A stretch of 64,000 nucleotides of DNA, from positions 124,001 to 188,000 of the forward strand of contig NZ_JAFVMF010000007.1 in assembly GCF_017377715.1 (NCBI RefSeq). Reading direction: 5' to 3'. This DNA is from Acetobacter sacchari. GTDB lineage: Bacteria > Pseudomonadota > Alphaproteobacteria > Acetobacterales > Acetobacteraceae. The stretch's first letter is position 1. Every line of letters starts with the position of its first letter. The notes below the pieces were generated by a model. It saw only the letters and a list, made by a program, of their open reading frames with translations, did not search any database and was not told the origin of the DNA. The translations under genes and the position numbers were made by a program. Positions 1 through 10,929 of the stretch are shown here, one piece after another.

Positions 1-59
1 GGCGATATTTACGGTGGGTGGTTATTCGGTCGCACGATGCACTCCAGGTGACACTCGTT

Positions 60-452
60 TTAGAAGCGAAACACTGGCAGTTCGATATGCTGGCTGGATG
101 TTGCGCCGTCCATTTTGAAGACGGCGGAATTTTCGGACTGCAACGTGAAAGACACGACGCGTCCATCCTCGCTGGTTTTCCATGCGTTGGCGCCATCAGG
201 AGCGAGGGCGTAGTCAGCTTTGCCTCCCTTCCGCAGGAAGTCCGGCAGATGAACAAGCAGACGGCTTGCAGGCCCGGCCGCCCGATTTGCGCTGACGGTG
301 ATCGCGGGCAGGCCCATCGACGCCCATGATCCTGCCGTTTGCGGAGCCGTGTAGACGACGCTGGTCTCCTGTTTCGGCGCTGCGGCGTGAGAGTGGGTTA
401 CGTTCACGGCCAGTCCGAGAGCGAGGGCGGGAAGGATGAGAGAGCGGCGCAT
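60..452 (-). CDS. Hypothetical secreted protein
   Basis: The 130-residue product begins with MRRSLILPALALG, a typical Sec signal peptide ending near AHA/AAP, so it is probably periplasmic. The mature part is a small beta-rich domain with no cysteines and no motif I recognise. The start was placed at the ATG preceded by a GAGGAA ribosome binding site; a longer frame reaches position 515 but adds a poor N-terminus. It lies just downstream of the Rieske gene on the same strand (about 90 bases), so the two may be co-transcribed. Function unknown. Confidence 0.6.
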   Translation of the reverse strand: MRRSLILPALALGLAVNVTHSHAAAPKQETSVVYTAPQTAGSWASMGLPAITVSANRAAGPASRLLVHLPDFLRKGGKADYALAPDGANAWKTSEDGRVVSFTLQSENSAVFKMDGATSSQHIELPVFRF

Positions 453-542
453 GAAAAGCGTTCCTCGGAAAATGAGCGGTATGAACATCCGCATTTTGTT
501 GCAGCTCTGCCCCACGTCGGAAAATTCGTCCAGTGTGTGTGA

Positions 543-1181
543 TCAGATTTGCACGATATCGGAGAAATCGAACGTGACGCCGGGCGGGTTCTCTCCGATC
601 CGAAGGCGGTTGGGCGAAAGCATCCGGTGCGGCGGAACGGGCAAGTTATAGGGTGCGGGAACGCCGGTAAAAACGCGGCCCGCGAGATCGAATTTCGAAC
701 CGTGGCATGGGCATGCGTAACCGCGTCGTGTCGGGTCCGTAGCACCCGACGCATAAGCGGGGACGCAGCCCAGATGGGTGCAGACGCCTACGAGCACGCC
801 ATATTCGGGAGAGAGAGAGCGGTGCCAATTCACGGCGTAGGGCGGCTGTTGCAGCGTTTTTGAGTCAGGATCGCGAAGGCGAGTCCGCAGTTCGGGCGTT
901 TTCAGTTTCTCCAGCGCCTGTGGCGAGCGTCGTGTGATGAAGATCGGGTTTGATCGCCAGAGCACTGTCACCTGCTGCCCTACGGCGAGCGTGGACAGAT
1001 CCACGTCGATCGGGACATTGGCGACGTTGGAGTCAGCAGGGACGAGGCTTTCCAAAAACGGCCAGCACAGTGCGCCTGCGCCGACCGCGATGGTGGAGGC
1101 CGTCACGAGCGTCAGAAGATCTCTGCGCGGTGGGCTTTCCGGAGGGGAGGGCGCCGCGGCGCCGGGAGCAGAGCCGGTCAT
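543..1181 (-). CDS. petA: Rieske iron-sulfur subunit of cytochrome bc1 complex
   Basis: The Rieske subunit carries electrons from ubiquinol to cytochrome c1 and is anchored in the inner membrane with its cluster domain in the periplasm. The 212 residues contain both [2Fe-2S] ligand boxes, CTHLGC and CPCHGS, separated by a usual-length linker. The N-terminus has a twin-arginine-like RRDLLT followed by a hydrophobic segment, as expected for a Tat-exported, uncleaved anchor. Cytochrome b and c1 genes (petB, petC), normally directly downstream, are absent: the next gene on this strand is an unrelated small secreted protein. The family call is firm; whether this is the main bc1 subunit or an extra copy cannot be told. 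Confidence 0.9.
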   Translation of the reverse strand: MTGSAPGAAAPSPPESPPRRDLLTLVTASTIAVGAGALCWPFLESLVPADSNVANVPIDVDLSTLAVGQQVTVLWRSNPIFITRRSPQALEKLKTPELRTRLRDPDSKTLQQPPYAVNWHRSLSPEYGVLVGVCTHLGCVPAYASGATDPTRRGYACPCHGSKFDLAGRVFTGVPAPYNLPVPPHRMLSPNRLRIGENPPGVTFDFSDIVQI

Positions 1182-1232
1182 GTGCGCCTTGTTATCCGGT
1201 TGCCCTTAACGGGCGCAAGCGAGGAACGCGCC

Positions 1233-1724
1233 TCAGTTCGCGCCGTTGGGGATGAGGTGGAATGTCCCCGGAGAGCCCTGATCGGAGAAGACCTGCCGGT
1301 CGACGCGGTCAACCTTGAGGGTGAACAGCTTCGGTAGCGACTTGTCTGGATTTGGGCATGATCCGGAATGTTTCTCCATCACGTCGATCTTCGTGCCGTC
1401 GGGCGGGCTATTGCCGTCGACGATAAACAGCAGGCAGTCCGGGCGGTCCCCGGTCATGCCGTTATGCGTGACGACGTTGCGTAAATGTCTGACCAGAGCA
1501 GAATCGTCGAACCAGCTTGTAGGCTGGAATGTATAGCTGTCGACCATGCGGTCGAGGATGCCGCTTCGCGCCAGAAAGATCGCGCCCAAACTGAGGGGCA
1601 CAACCATGATCAGCCTGCGGATGATATGCTGGCGCAGGGTGCGCGGTTTTTTACCGAAACCGACGCCGGGGCGGCCGCTCGTGGATTTGTCGCCCGGGCG
1701 AGGGGAGGTCTTGCGAAACGCCAT
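1233..1724 (-). CDS. Unknown membrane-anchored protein coupled to zwf
   Basis: The 163-residue protein has a basic cytoplasmic N-terminus, one transmembrane helix (VVPLSLGAIFLA, around residues 45-60) and a periplasmic domain with two cysteines and a proline-rich C-terminus. I do not recognise the family. The start is fixed by context: its ATG overlaps the zwf stop codon by one base (TAATG), so translation is probably coupled to zwf. A longer frame starting at 1742 would run into zwf. The 51-base gap to petA leaves room for co-transcription with the Rieske gene. Confidence 0.65.
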   Translation of the reverse strand: MAFRKTSPRPGDKSTSGRPGVGFGKKPRTLRQHIIRRLIMVVPLSLGAIFLARSGILDRMVDSYTFQPTSWFDDSALVRHLRNVVTHNGMTGDRPDCLLFIVDGNSPPDGTKIDVMEKHSGSCPNPDKSLPKLFTLKVDRVDRQVFSDQGSPGTFHLIPNGAN

Positions 1725-3259
1725 TAAAAATCTTCCAGCCATTTTGACCCGTCGCGTGCGAGCAGGTCCTTCGATGAATCAGGTCCCCAGGTCCCGGCCT
1801 TGTATGTTTCCAGAGCACGTGCGTCTTCTTTCCAGCCAGCCAGGATCGGTTCGACCCAGCGCCAGGAGGCTTGCACTTCGTCACGACGGATGAACAGGAC
1901 GGGATCGCCCTGAACCGCGTCCATCAGCAGTTCTTCGTATGAATCTGGGTAACGTGTGTGGAATTGCTCGGGGTAGGAAACGTCGAGCGTCGCCTCGCGC
2001 AGACGGAATTCGTCCTTCGATGGGTCCTTGCTGGAAAGTGTCAGCGAAACGCCTTCATGGGGCTGCACGCGAAGCACCAAACGGCCCGGTTGCGGCGCGT
2101 CCTGAAAGATTGGCCAGGGCTGGGGACGGAAGGTGATGACGATCTCGGTAGCCTTCTCGGCGAGGCGCTTGCCGGTTCGCAGATAAAAAGGAACTCCGAA
2201 CCAGCGCGGCGTCCGTACCTCGGTCCGAATGGCGAGGAAAGTCTCGGTGGTGCTTTTATCGTCGCCAAGGTCGGTGAGGTATCCGTCCACGGCTTTCCCG
2301 TCGATCTTACCGGCGACGTATTGCGCACGTACGGTGTCATTGGCCACGGCCTCCGGGCTCATCGGCTTCAGGGCGCGCAAAACCTTGAGTTTTTCATCGC
2401 GGAGGTCCGCCGCTGTCAGCGATGCGGGAGGCTCCATCGCGACGAGGCTGAGAACCTGCAACAGGTGGTTCTGCACCATGTCGCGCAAGGCTCCGGACGT
2501 GTCGTAATACGGGCCGCGCGCGCCGACCCCGACCGTCTCAGCAGCGGTTATCTGCACACTCAGAATCGTGCCGGAGTTCCATGACCGTTCGAGCATGGGG
2601 TTGGCGAAACGGAGAGCCAAAACGTTCTGAACGGTCGTTTTTCCGAGGTAGTGATCGATACGGAAAATCTGCTCTTCTGAGAAGTACTTGCCCACGCCGG
2701 TGTTGATCTCTTCGGCCGAAGCGAGATCGACGCCGATTGGCTTTTCCAGAACGATCCGGGTGTGGGGAGAGATCAGTTCCTTGTCCGCGAACGCAGCGGC
2801 CGTCGATACATAGAGATTCGGAGCTGTGGCGATGTAGAACACCCTTGGGCGGTCTTCATGGCCGTCAAGAAGGGATTTCAGCGTGCTCCAGTCGGCTTCC
2901 TTGTCCGCAGCGTCCAGCGACGCGTACTGCACGAGCTCCAAGAACGCTTCAGCCTGCGCTGCATCATATGAATCGCTCGGGACGAATTCCTTCAGCGCCT
3001 TGGCGCCGCGTTCACGGTATTCCTCGGACGACAATTTCGAGCGCGCGACGCCGATGATCTGGGTGCCTTCCGGAGCCTGTCCCAGGCGGAAGCGTTGATA
3101 GAATGCGGGAAGCAGTTTCCGCATCGTCAGGTCGCCCGTGGCGCCGACGATGACGAAGTCGAAGGGATCGGTCTGTGTCATGACGGCCTGCGCATTGCGG
3201 GGCTCATCGGTTGGCTGATCGATTTCGGACGGCTGGCCATTGCGCGCAGATGCAACCAT
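1724..3259 (-). CDS. zwf: Glucose-6-phosphate 1-dehydrogenase
   Basis: This is the NAD(P)-dependent oxidation of glucose 6-phosphate to 6-phosphogluconolactone, entry to the oxidative pentose phosphate pathway, which is central in acetic acid bacteria. The 511 residues show the N-terminal dinucleotide-binding GATGDLTMRKLLPA and the active-site signature RIDHYLGK (catalytic His in DHYLGK), with full family length. Start at 3259 has a GGAG seven bases upstream; an internal ATG at 3181 (MTQTDPFDFV) is an alternative that begins closer to the conserved fold. The first 26 residues are low-complexity and polar. It is divergent from gapR across 385 bases and coupled to the small membrane protein downstream. 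Confidence 0.95.
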   Translation of the reverse strand: MVASARNGQPSEIDQPTDEPRNAQAVMTQTDPFDFVIVGATGDLTMRKLLPAFYQRFRLGQAPEGTQIIGVARSKLSSEEYRERGAKALKEFVPSDSYDAAQAEAFLELVQYASLDAADKEADWSTLKSLLDGHEDRPRVFYIATAPNLYVSTAAAFADKELISPHTRIVLEKPIGVDLASAEEINTGVGKYFSEEQIFRIDHYLGKTTVQNVLALRFANPMLERSWNSGTILSVQITAAETVGVGARGPYYDTSGALRDMVQNHLLQVLSLVAMEPPASLTAADLRDEKLKVLRALKPMSPEAVANDTVRAQYVAGKIDGKAVDGYLTDLGDDKSTTETFLAIRTEVRTPRWFGVPFYLRTGKRLAEKATEIVITFRPQPWPIFQDAPQPGRLVLRVQPHEGVSLTLSSKDPSKDEFRLREATLDVSYPEQFHTRYPDSYEELLMDAVQGDPVLFIRRDEVQASWRWVEPILAGWKEDARALETYKAGTWGPDSSKDLLARDGSKWLEDF

Positions 3260-3644
3260 CAGGGGACTCCGTTCTGGGTGAAAAACGGCCGGCGACCGGG
3301 CGTTGGCGCCGGTGGCGATAGGCTTGCCGCTGTTTGACTGAACGTTGGACGTCGATTTTCAACGCCGTACGCGTCGTCGCGTTCCGATCGGAAGCGATGC
3401 GCGAGCGAGCGCCCCCCTATAATCCGATCATTCGTCTGGCGCCAGCCCATCATGGCAGCGGGGAAAGAGTGTCTGCTCCGGCGGAGTGGGGCAATTCGTC
3501 GATTGACCACGGGACGGTCGCCGGGATAATGCCGCGCGTTCGTCGTTTTGCGGCGTTCGGACAAGCCGCTGTCATGGCGCGACCGCCTTTCGGCGTAAGG
3601 GCGTCATCTTCGGCGTCGAGCAACAGAGATGGAGTGATGCGGAG
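3260..3644. other. Intergenic region between zwf and gapR
   Basis: This 385-base divergent spacer should hold promoters for both genes. Reading frames here have no family features and no good ribosome binding sites. I see no strong hairpin or repeat. Confidence 0.5.
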
Positions 3645-3917
3645 ATGGACACCGATATGGGTTCGGGCGGCGAAGACGCCGCAGTTGGCGGAATTGCAGT
3701 AGATCGCCTTCGCAGCATCATCGAGCGGGTGGAGCGCCTTGAAGAGGAGCGCAAGGCGCTTGCGGGAGACATCAAGGACATTTTCACCGAAGCCAAGTCG
3801 GCCGGTTTCGATGTGAAGGTGATTCGTCAGATCATTCGCCTTCGTCGACAGGAGCCCTCGGAGATCGAGGAGCAGGAGACACTGCTCGACATCTACCGTC
3901 GCGCTCTGGGTATGTGA
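3645..3917 (+). CDS. gapR: GapR-family (DUF2312) nucleoid-associated protein
   Basis: GapR is a small alphaproteobacterial DNA-binding protein that in Caulobacter binds overtwisted, AT-rich DNA ahead of moving polymerases and assists gyrase and topoisomerase IV. The 90 residues match the family well: a coiled-coil helix with VDRLRSIIERVERLEEER, then the conserved IKDIFTEAKSAGFDVKVIRQIIRLRR and the C-terminal EEQETLLDIYRRALGM. A short acidic N-terminal extension precedes it. The ATG has GGAG about ten bases upstream; a second ATG twelve bases later is possible. It is a single gene with its own promoter. Confidence 0.93.
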   Translation: MDTDMGSGGEDAAVGGIAVDRLRSIIERVERLEEERKALAGDIKDIFTEAKSAGFDVKVIRQIIRLRRQEPSEIEEQETLLDIYRRALGM

Positions 3918-4112
3918 GTGCTACCGCCGTCAGGACTTCTGACGCGCGACAAGCCCTTGTCTGTGAAACCGGCGCGCATGTGATATTGGTTAGCCGGACG
4001 TCGGCGCTGGACGGTTCAGCGGTTGCCAGTATTGGCTGCCATTCCCATCGACCAGCGTCGTCGCGTGAAGCTTTTCCTCAATCAAGCGTTTTGTCGGAGC
4101 TTTTCCCCCTCG

Positions 4113-4979
4113 ATGTCTCCAGTTCTTCCCGAATGGCTGCCTCTCTGGGCGCAACTGCTCATTCTGGTCGTGGGCGCAGTGTTCGTGCTCGCGTTTCTGC
4201 TGATGCCGTTCGCCGTTTTCGGACTGAAGGGGCGGTTGGCCGAGATTGAGCTTCAGCTTGAGGACGTACGGAGCGATCTTCGCGTGATCGCGGCTCGCTT
4301 GTCGGGGGGAGAGGTCCCCCGTGATCGCGCGGGCGCGGTTGGCGGTGCGGTTGAATGGACGCCGCCTGCTCATGTTGGAGGAAAGCCTGAGCCGGAATTC
4401 CGTCAGCCGGAATTTCGACCTGCGTCGCCAGCAGGCGGTTCTCTGCCGGAGGCTCCTTCCGACGCCAGGCAAGCGGCGCCTTCGCCGCGACCCGATCCTG
4501 CGACGTCGGTCAATGCACTCGCCGCTGCTCAGCGTGCTGCCGCGCATGATGTGGGGAAGGTTGTTGACGCCTCGGATGTACGCCGCGACGTAAATTTCTT
4601 TCCAACCAATCGGGCGGACGATCTGGGGAATGCCCTTCCTCGTGATAGTCAGGGCGACGGCGCCGATGGGTCTCAGGTCGTTCGCGCCACCGATGCTTAC
4701 GAAGCGCGGGTGACGCTTCCGCCTGAGCCGCAGTTGCGGAGCGAAATTCGAGGTGAATTTCGAGGCGCGGCCGCTGCTGACCCGCAACGTGTCTCCAGCG
4801 GAGACAGGCGCATGCCCTGGCATGAGGAACAACCGCCGGGCGGACCGCAGCGTGGTTTGTCCAGCGGGTCGCCGCTCGGCGAAGGAGGGGATGAGATCAA
4901 GCGTTCTGCCCCAGGTGGACGTTCGGAACCTGTTCTGCGTTGGCCGTCGCGTCGTAACGACGAGCCTGCACCTAGATAG
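4113..4979 (+). CDS. Hypothetical single-pass membrane protein
   Basis: The 288-residue product has one strong transmembrane segment near its N-terminus (WAQLLILVVGAVFVLAFLLMPFAVFG) followed by a short coiled-coil stretch (RLAEIELQLEDVRSDLRVIAARL) and then about 200 residues of proline-, alanine- and charge-rich low-complexity sequence. I do not recognise the family. The start MSPVLPEWLP was chosen because a GGAG lies upstream and the membrane segment follows directly; the frame opens earlier at 4023. It follows gapR by about 200 bases on the same strand. Confidence 0.55.
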   Translation: MSPVLPEWLPLWAQLLILVVGAVFVLAFLLMPFAVFGLKGRLAEIELQLEDVRSDLRVIAARLSGGEVPRDRAGAVGGAVEWTPPAHVGGKPEPEFRQPEFRPASPAGGSLPEAPSDARQAAPSPRPDPATSVNALAAAQRAAAHDVGKVVDASDVRRDVNFFPTNRADDLGNALPRDSQGDGADGSQVVRATDAYEARVTLPPEPQLRSEIRGEFRGAAAADPQRVSSGDRRMPWHEEQPPGGPQRGLSSGSPLGEGGDEIKRSAPGGRSEPVLRWPSRRNDEPAPR

Positions 4980-5328
4980 GTCGCGCGTAGAGGCAGCCGT
5001 GGTGACGTTCTGCTGTGTTCCGTTTGGGGTATTCGGCGCCCCGGTGGGATTGTCGCGGTCCTGCGCTTGTGTCTGCATAGCAGTGGAGCACAGTCGACTC
5101 TACTCGTGGGGATGATGGATTGCGGCGATTCCTGATATGTGTTTTGGAATTCGAGTTTTATTTATATAATTGACGATTATTATAATATAATTATCTATAT
5201 TTTGTTATATAATATATAATTACTTGATTGTAAAATTTTATATTATGAAATACTAAAAAATGCTTCCGAATGAATTTTGAATATAATTTCGGAATAAACG
5301 CAACGGATTAAATGCACATTTAGGTTAA
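4980..5328. other. Intergenic region with an extreme AT-rich tract
   Basis: From about 5140 to 5330 the base composition switches abruptly from GC-rich to almost entirely A and T, with runs such as TTATATAATATATAATTA. No gene is seen. The tract forms the upstream flank of the low-GC acyltransferase gene and probably contains its promoter. Confidence 0.6.
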
Positions 5329-6519
5329 ATGGAAATAAAAAGACACGATGAATCATTAATATTAACGGTAATTTTTTTTGATACAAAAGCTCTGGTCGAT
5401 TACAGTCGAAATCCGATTCGATTGGGTTGTTATGAGCCAAAAGTAAAAAGAGAGTACTACTACTATCTCGATTTTATGAGATTTGTATGTTCTCTGTGCG
5501 TGATATTGCATCACAGCTTTCAATATCTCACCACATATCCATATCTCAATCACACGCATGTCGTAGTCGATTTTTTTATCATGCTGGGTGGGTTTGTGGC
5601 GACCAATGCCGACGAACCGAAACTCGAAAGTGGGCGGATAACGTTTCGAGATTTTGTCCGACGCCGATTCCTGCGATTGTTTCCGTTGATGTCGGTGGGT
5701 GTTTTCTTGGGGTCAGTATTTTTTATCCTGACGCACCATGATTTTCGTCTTCCATTGATCGCTCTTGTCTTCGCGTATGCAGTGCTCAATCTTCTTCTGA
5801 TACCAAGATTTTTTGGGGATTATTACATAAAGGAAGACAACACGGTTATTTCGAATCCGCCGCTATCTACGATTATATATCAGACAACGATTACCTTCAT
5901 CTGGGCTCGGTGGTTTGTCGGGTGTCGCACCCGCAACGTCGCTGCTATCGTGATGATTTCCGGCGTGCTGTTCGCGATTTCCGCATATTTTACTAAAGAG
6001 TTGAACGTTGGTTGGGGTGGACCTCACGCGATATGGGGTTATCTGAGGACGTTTTACGATTTCTTCGCCGGAGTGCTTATATACAGGCTACGTAGGTATA
6101 TTCCGACATCGAAGGTCATACCTTTCTTCTCGTTTTTCGTGATTATCGTTATCATATTCCCACCGTTTTCGTCGGTTTTGTGGAAAATATTTACTTTTTA
6201 TGTGATGCCGCCGTTGGCGCTCATATGCGGAGTTTCCGCTCGTGGCCAGCATATCGTGTATGGCGACAAATGGTTTGGCCGTTTGTCATATTCGAATTAC
6301 GTAACGCACTGGCTGGTCTTATACGTAATTGCTCTTGTTATCCCTGACACAAACAATTGCGCCACAGTTGGCGTCGCGGTCGCTCTATCGGTGACAGTCG
6401 CATTCCTGACGATGAAATATTACGATATTCCGATATCTGCATGGGTGAACAAAAAGTTCGACCACAAGCGCAGGGATGCGTCGATACCCTCGCTCAGTCG
6501 TCAGGACGTTGAGGCGTAG
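5329..6519 (+). CDS. Acyltransferase 3 family membrane protein
   Basis: The 396-residue polytopic protein belongs to the Acyltransferase 3 (OafA/YrhL-like) family, which O-acylates surface sugars, lipids or small molecules. The N-terminal signature is visible as YLDFMRFVCSLCVILHH (conserved arginine and the catalytic histidine pair around residues 50-65), followed by FFIMLGGFV and RRRFLRLFP, then eight or more hydrophobic segments. The C-terminal half has LSYSNYVTHW, the family's YxxH-like region. An AGGTTAA lies before the ATG. The gene is much lower in GC than its neighbours and follows an AT tract, suggesting horizontal acquisition. The first 45 residues are unusual for the family. The acyl donor and acceptor cannot be deduced. 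Confidence 0.8.
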   Translation: MEIKRHDESLILTVIFFDTKALVDYSRNPIRLGCYEPKVKREYYYYLDFMRFVCSLCVILHHSFQYLTTYPYLNHTHVVVDFFIMLGGFVATNADEPKLESGRITFRDFVRRRFLRLFPLMSVGVFLGSVFFILTHHDFRLPLIALVFAYAVLNLLLIPRFFGDYYIKEDNTVISNPPLSTIIYQTTITFIWARWFVGCRTRNVAAIVMISGVLFAISAYFTKELNVGWGGPHAIWGYLRTFYDFFAGVLIYRLRRYIPTSKVIPFFSFFVIIVIIFPPFSSVLWKIFTFYVMPPLALICGVSARGQHIVYGDKWFGRLSYSNYVTHWLVLYVIALVIPDTNNCATVGVAVALSVTVAFLTMKYYDIPISAWVNKKFDHKRRDASIPSLSRQDVEA

Positions 6520-6521
6520 CA

Positions 6522-6540
6522 GCGGAGCACGCAGCTCCGC
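6522..6540. terminator. Hairpin between convergent genes
   Basis: A perfect 7-bp stem (GCGGAGC/GCTCCGC) with a five-base loop lies between the acyltransferase stop and the proB stop. It could end transcription from both sides. There is no clear T-run, so it is only terminator-like. Confidence 0.45.
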
Positions 6541-6569
6541 ACGGCCCTTTCAGCTCATCAGGATCGGCC

Positions 6570-8800
<2,231 letters not shown>

Positions 8801-8823
8801 TCACTAGTCTGGTCGCTGATCCG

Positions 8824-8846
8824 TATGCGGGTTTTATGCCCGCATA
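8824..8846 (-). terminator. Hairpin just after rpmA
   Basis: A perfect 8-bp stem (TATGCGGG/CCCGCATA) with a seven-base loop lies directly after the rpmA stop. It has no T-run and may be an RNA 3'-end stabiliser or part of a tandem termination region. Confidence 0.4.
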
Positions 8847-8853
8847 GGACCAA

Positions 8854-9123
8854 TCACTCTGCGGCGAGCGGAAGAGCCTCGACCGACACATGAACGCGAT
8901 CGTCGCCGCGACGCGAGAAGCGCACTGCGCCGTCGACGAGGGCGAACAGGGTGTGATCACGGCCGACGCCAACGTTGGTGCCCGGCTTCATCTTCGTGCC
9001 ACGCTGGCGGACGATGATGTTTCCGGCGATAACGGCCTCTCCGCCGAACTTCTTGACGCCGAGGCGGCGGCCGGCGCTATCGCGCCCGTTACGTGACGAA
9101 CCGCCTGCTTTCTTTTGTGCCAT
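8854..9123 (-). CDS. rpmA: 50S ribosomal protein L27
   Basis: L27 lies near the peptidyl transferase centre. The 89 residues show the conserved N-terminus [20 protein letters not shown] with its glycine/arginine-rich tail and the family core [22 protein letters not shown]. Length is standard. It follows rplU by 52 bases on the same strand, the usual L21-L27 operon order. Confidence 0.97.
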   Translation of the reverse strand: MAQKKAGGSSRNGRDSAGRRLGVKKFGGEAVIAGNIIVRQRGTKMKPGTNVGVGRDHTLFALVDGAVRFSRRGDDRVHVSVEALPLAAE

Positions 9124-9175
9124 GAACTTTGCTCCTTACTGATGCTGGCTCTGCTCGATCCTCTCTGGGAGGAGA

Positions 9176-9490
9176 TCAGGCCGCGACGATCTCGCTGATG
9201 CGCAGGACGGTGACCGGCTGGCGGTGTCCGTTCTTGCGGCGGCTGTTCTGGCGGCGGCGCTTCTTGAAGATGATGATCTTCGCGAGGCGGTCCTGAGCGA
9301 TGACTGTGGCCGTCACCTTGGCGCCGGGGACAAGGGGAGCGCCAATCGTCGTGCCGGCTTCGCCGCCGACAGCGAGGACGTCTTCGAACGTCACGGTGGC
9401 GCCAGCCTCAACCTCAAGCTTCTCGACCTTGAGCACGGCGTTCGGCGTTACGCGATACTGTTTGCCGCCTGTGCGGATGACTGCGAACAT
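9176..9490 (-). CDS. rplU: 50S ribosomal protein L21
   Basis: L21 is a 23S rRNA-binding large-subunit protein. The 104 residues start [14 protein letters not shown], the typical family opening, and contain [21 protein letters not shown], the characteristic basic RNA-binding loop. It heads the rplU-rpmA-obgE-proB cluster. The 237 bases upstream, before the tRNA, form the leader and promoter region. Confidence 0.97.
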   Translation of the reverse strand: MFAVIRTGGKQYRVTPNAVLKVEKLEVEAGATVTFEDVLAVGGEAGTTIGAPLVPGAKVTATVIAQDRLAKIIIFKKRRRQNSRRKNGHRQPVTVLRISEIVAA

Positions 9491-9589
9491 AATAAACTCG
9501 TCTCTTCTCGATCAATCGACGTCTCGCGGCGTGTTGGCGCAGGCGATCGGTCCAGTCGCTTTTTCTCGTTGGCCGTGCGTCACGGCTGG

Positions 9590-9610
9590 CTCCGCCTTCT
9601 TTGAGCGGAG
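9590..9610 (-). promoter_or_regulatory. Hairpin in the rplU leader region
   Basis: A 6-bp perfect stem (CTCCGC/GCGGAG) with a nine-base loop lies about 100 bases upstream of rplU. Structured leaders upstream of L21 are known in bacteria, but the match here is to general structure only. Confidence 0.25.
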
Positions 9611-9727
9611 TGGGCTTTTAAGCGCTGGAGGTCGGTTTCGTCAACCGGAATCACGAGGCTGAAAAAAGGGTCTTGTCTCCAATCACGCAGACGCATATGT
9701 AAGCGCAACCGCGTCGCCGGAAGCGAC

Positions 9728-9816
9728 GGAGAGGTGCCAGAGTGGTCGATTGGGGCGGTCTCGAAAACCGTTGTGCCTTATGGGTACCGTGGGTTCGAAT
9801 CCCACCTTCTCCGCCA
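9728..9816 (+). tRNA. tRNA-Ser (CGA)
   Basis: The acceptor stem GGAGAGG pairs with CTTCTCC, the anticodon loop is CTCGAAA (anticodon CGA), a long variable arm typical of serine tRNA follows, the T-loop is GGTTCGAATCC, and the 3' end is GCCA encoded in the DNA. All arms fold. An antisense reading frame over this gene encodes the well-known spurious IRTHGTHKAQRFSRPPQS string and is not a gene. Confidence 0.95.
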
Positions 9817-9915
9817 AATTTACCTAAATCGCTGACATAGAGCGTGTATATCGCTCCTTCGGGTCGATGCCGGACGTTCAGTCGCGGCTTCGTGGCGACA
9901 AGTCGTCCTGTGCGC

Positions 9916-10824
9916 CTACTGCGAGTGGACAAAATCCGACGCCTCGCTCTCCATTAAACTGACAAACCTCAACACGGCGGGAGGCAGCGCTGTCCGTCCA
10001 GTTGTGAGGCCAAGCTTCCTTTGCATGGTAAGCGTTTCGATCGGCAGTTCTTTCAGATAGGGCGCCTGTAGCTGCCGGGCCAGAATATGGCGGGAGACAA
10101 AGCAGACCAATCCGCTGTGAGCGATCATTGGCAACAGTAATGGCGTCGCGTTGACCTCCATGCGCGCTTTCGGGGGCGGCAGTCCGTAAGCCTTGAATCG
10201 TTCATCCAGCCACACGCGGCTGGCCACCTGCTGCACCGGCAATACCCATTGCTCGTCTGCGAGATCTGCAATGCTGACATTTTTGCGTCGAAAAAGGCGG
10301 TGCGTCTGGGTGGCGGCGATTACGACCGTGTCTGTAAGCAGCGGGTGGCTGCTGAATTCTTCGTCTGCGTCTGTTACGAGTCCGAGGATAGCATCGATGT
10401 TCCCGTGCCGCAGCTCATCACGCAGGATGTAGTTCATGCCGACCGTAATCGTCACTTTTACGTTTGGCATATTGCGAGTCAGAATTTCGCAAACTGCAGG
10501 CAGCATTAATTCCGACATGACGGGACCACAACCAATCCTGAGAACGCCTGCGCCGCCTGCCGCGAATTCTTGAATTTCGCGCAAAGCGTTGGTGGTCATC
10601 AGGTTGAGCCGACGCGCTTGCTGTAGAAGCGCGTCCCCAACGGCGGTCAGTCTTATGCCCCGTCCTTCGCGCTCGAAGAGCCGCGCTCCGACGGCGCTCT
10701 CGAGCCGCCTGACGCATTTGCTAAGCGCCGGCTGGCTGAGGTGCAATTGCTCGGCTGCAAGGCGCAGATGCCCCAGCTCCGCGATTACCTCAAAGTAGCG
10801 CAAGTCTCGGGAGTCGACGTTCAT
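9916..10824 (-). CDS. LysR-family transcriptional regulator
   Basis: The 302-residue protein has an N-terminal winged helix (DLRYFEVIAELGHLRLAAEQ; LSQPALSKCVRRLE, residues 6-50) and a LysR effector-binding domain (VLRIGCG onward). It is divergent from the aldolase-like gene at 10930 with a spacer of about 100 bases, the usual arrangement for a LysR regulator controlling its neighbour. The likely inducer is the substrate of that cassette, perhaps a 2-hydroxy or keto acid; this is inference from context. Confidence 0.9.
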   Translation of the reverse strand: MNVDSRDLRYFEVIAELGHLRLAAEQLHLSQPALSKCVRRLESAVGARLFEREGRGIRLTAVGDALLQQARRLNLMTTNALREIQEFAAGGAGVLRIGCGPVMSELMLPAVCEILTRNMPNVKVTITVGMNYILRDELRHGNIDAILGLVTDADEEFSSHPLLTDTVVIAATQTHRLFRRKNVSIADLADEQWVLPVQQVASRVWLDERFKAYGLPPPKARMEVNATPLLLPMIAHSGLVCFVSRHILARQLQAPYLKELPIETLTMQRKLGLTTGRTALPPAVLRFVSLMESEASDFVHSQ

Positions 10825-10929
10825 CTGATAGCTCTGGGTAATTGATTGCGGAAAATTATTGAATAGATGTTTTGTAAACGTGGCGCCTATCCTGCGCCAG
10901 TTTTTCGATGAAAAGCAGTGCAGGAGCCC

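Noticed and set aside
3990..5078. Long minus-strand ORF of 362 residues
   Set aside because: It is the shadow of the 4113-4979 gene; arginine-rich low-complexity content and no family features.
9651..9932. Minus-strand ORF with GGIRTHGTHKAQRF
   Set aside because: This is the well-known spurious translation across the antisense strand of a serine tRNA.
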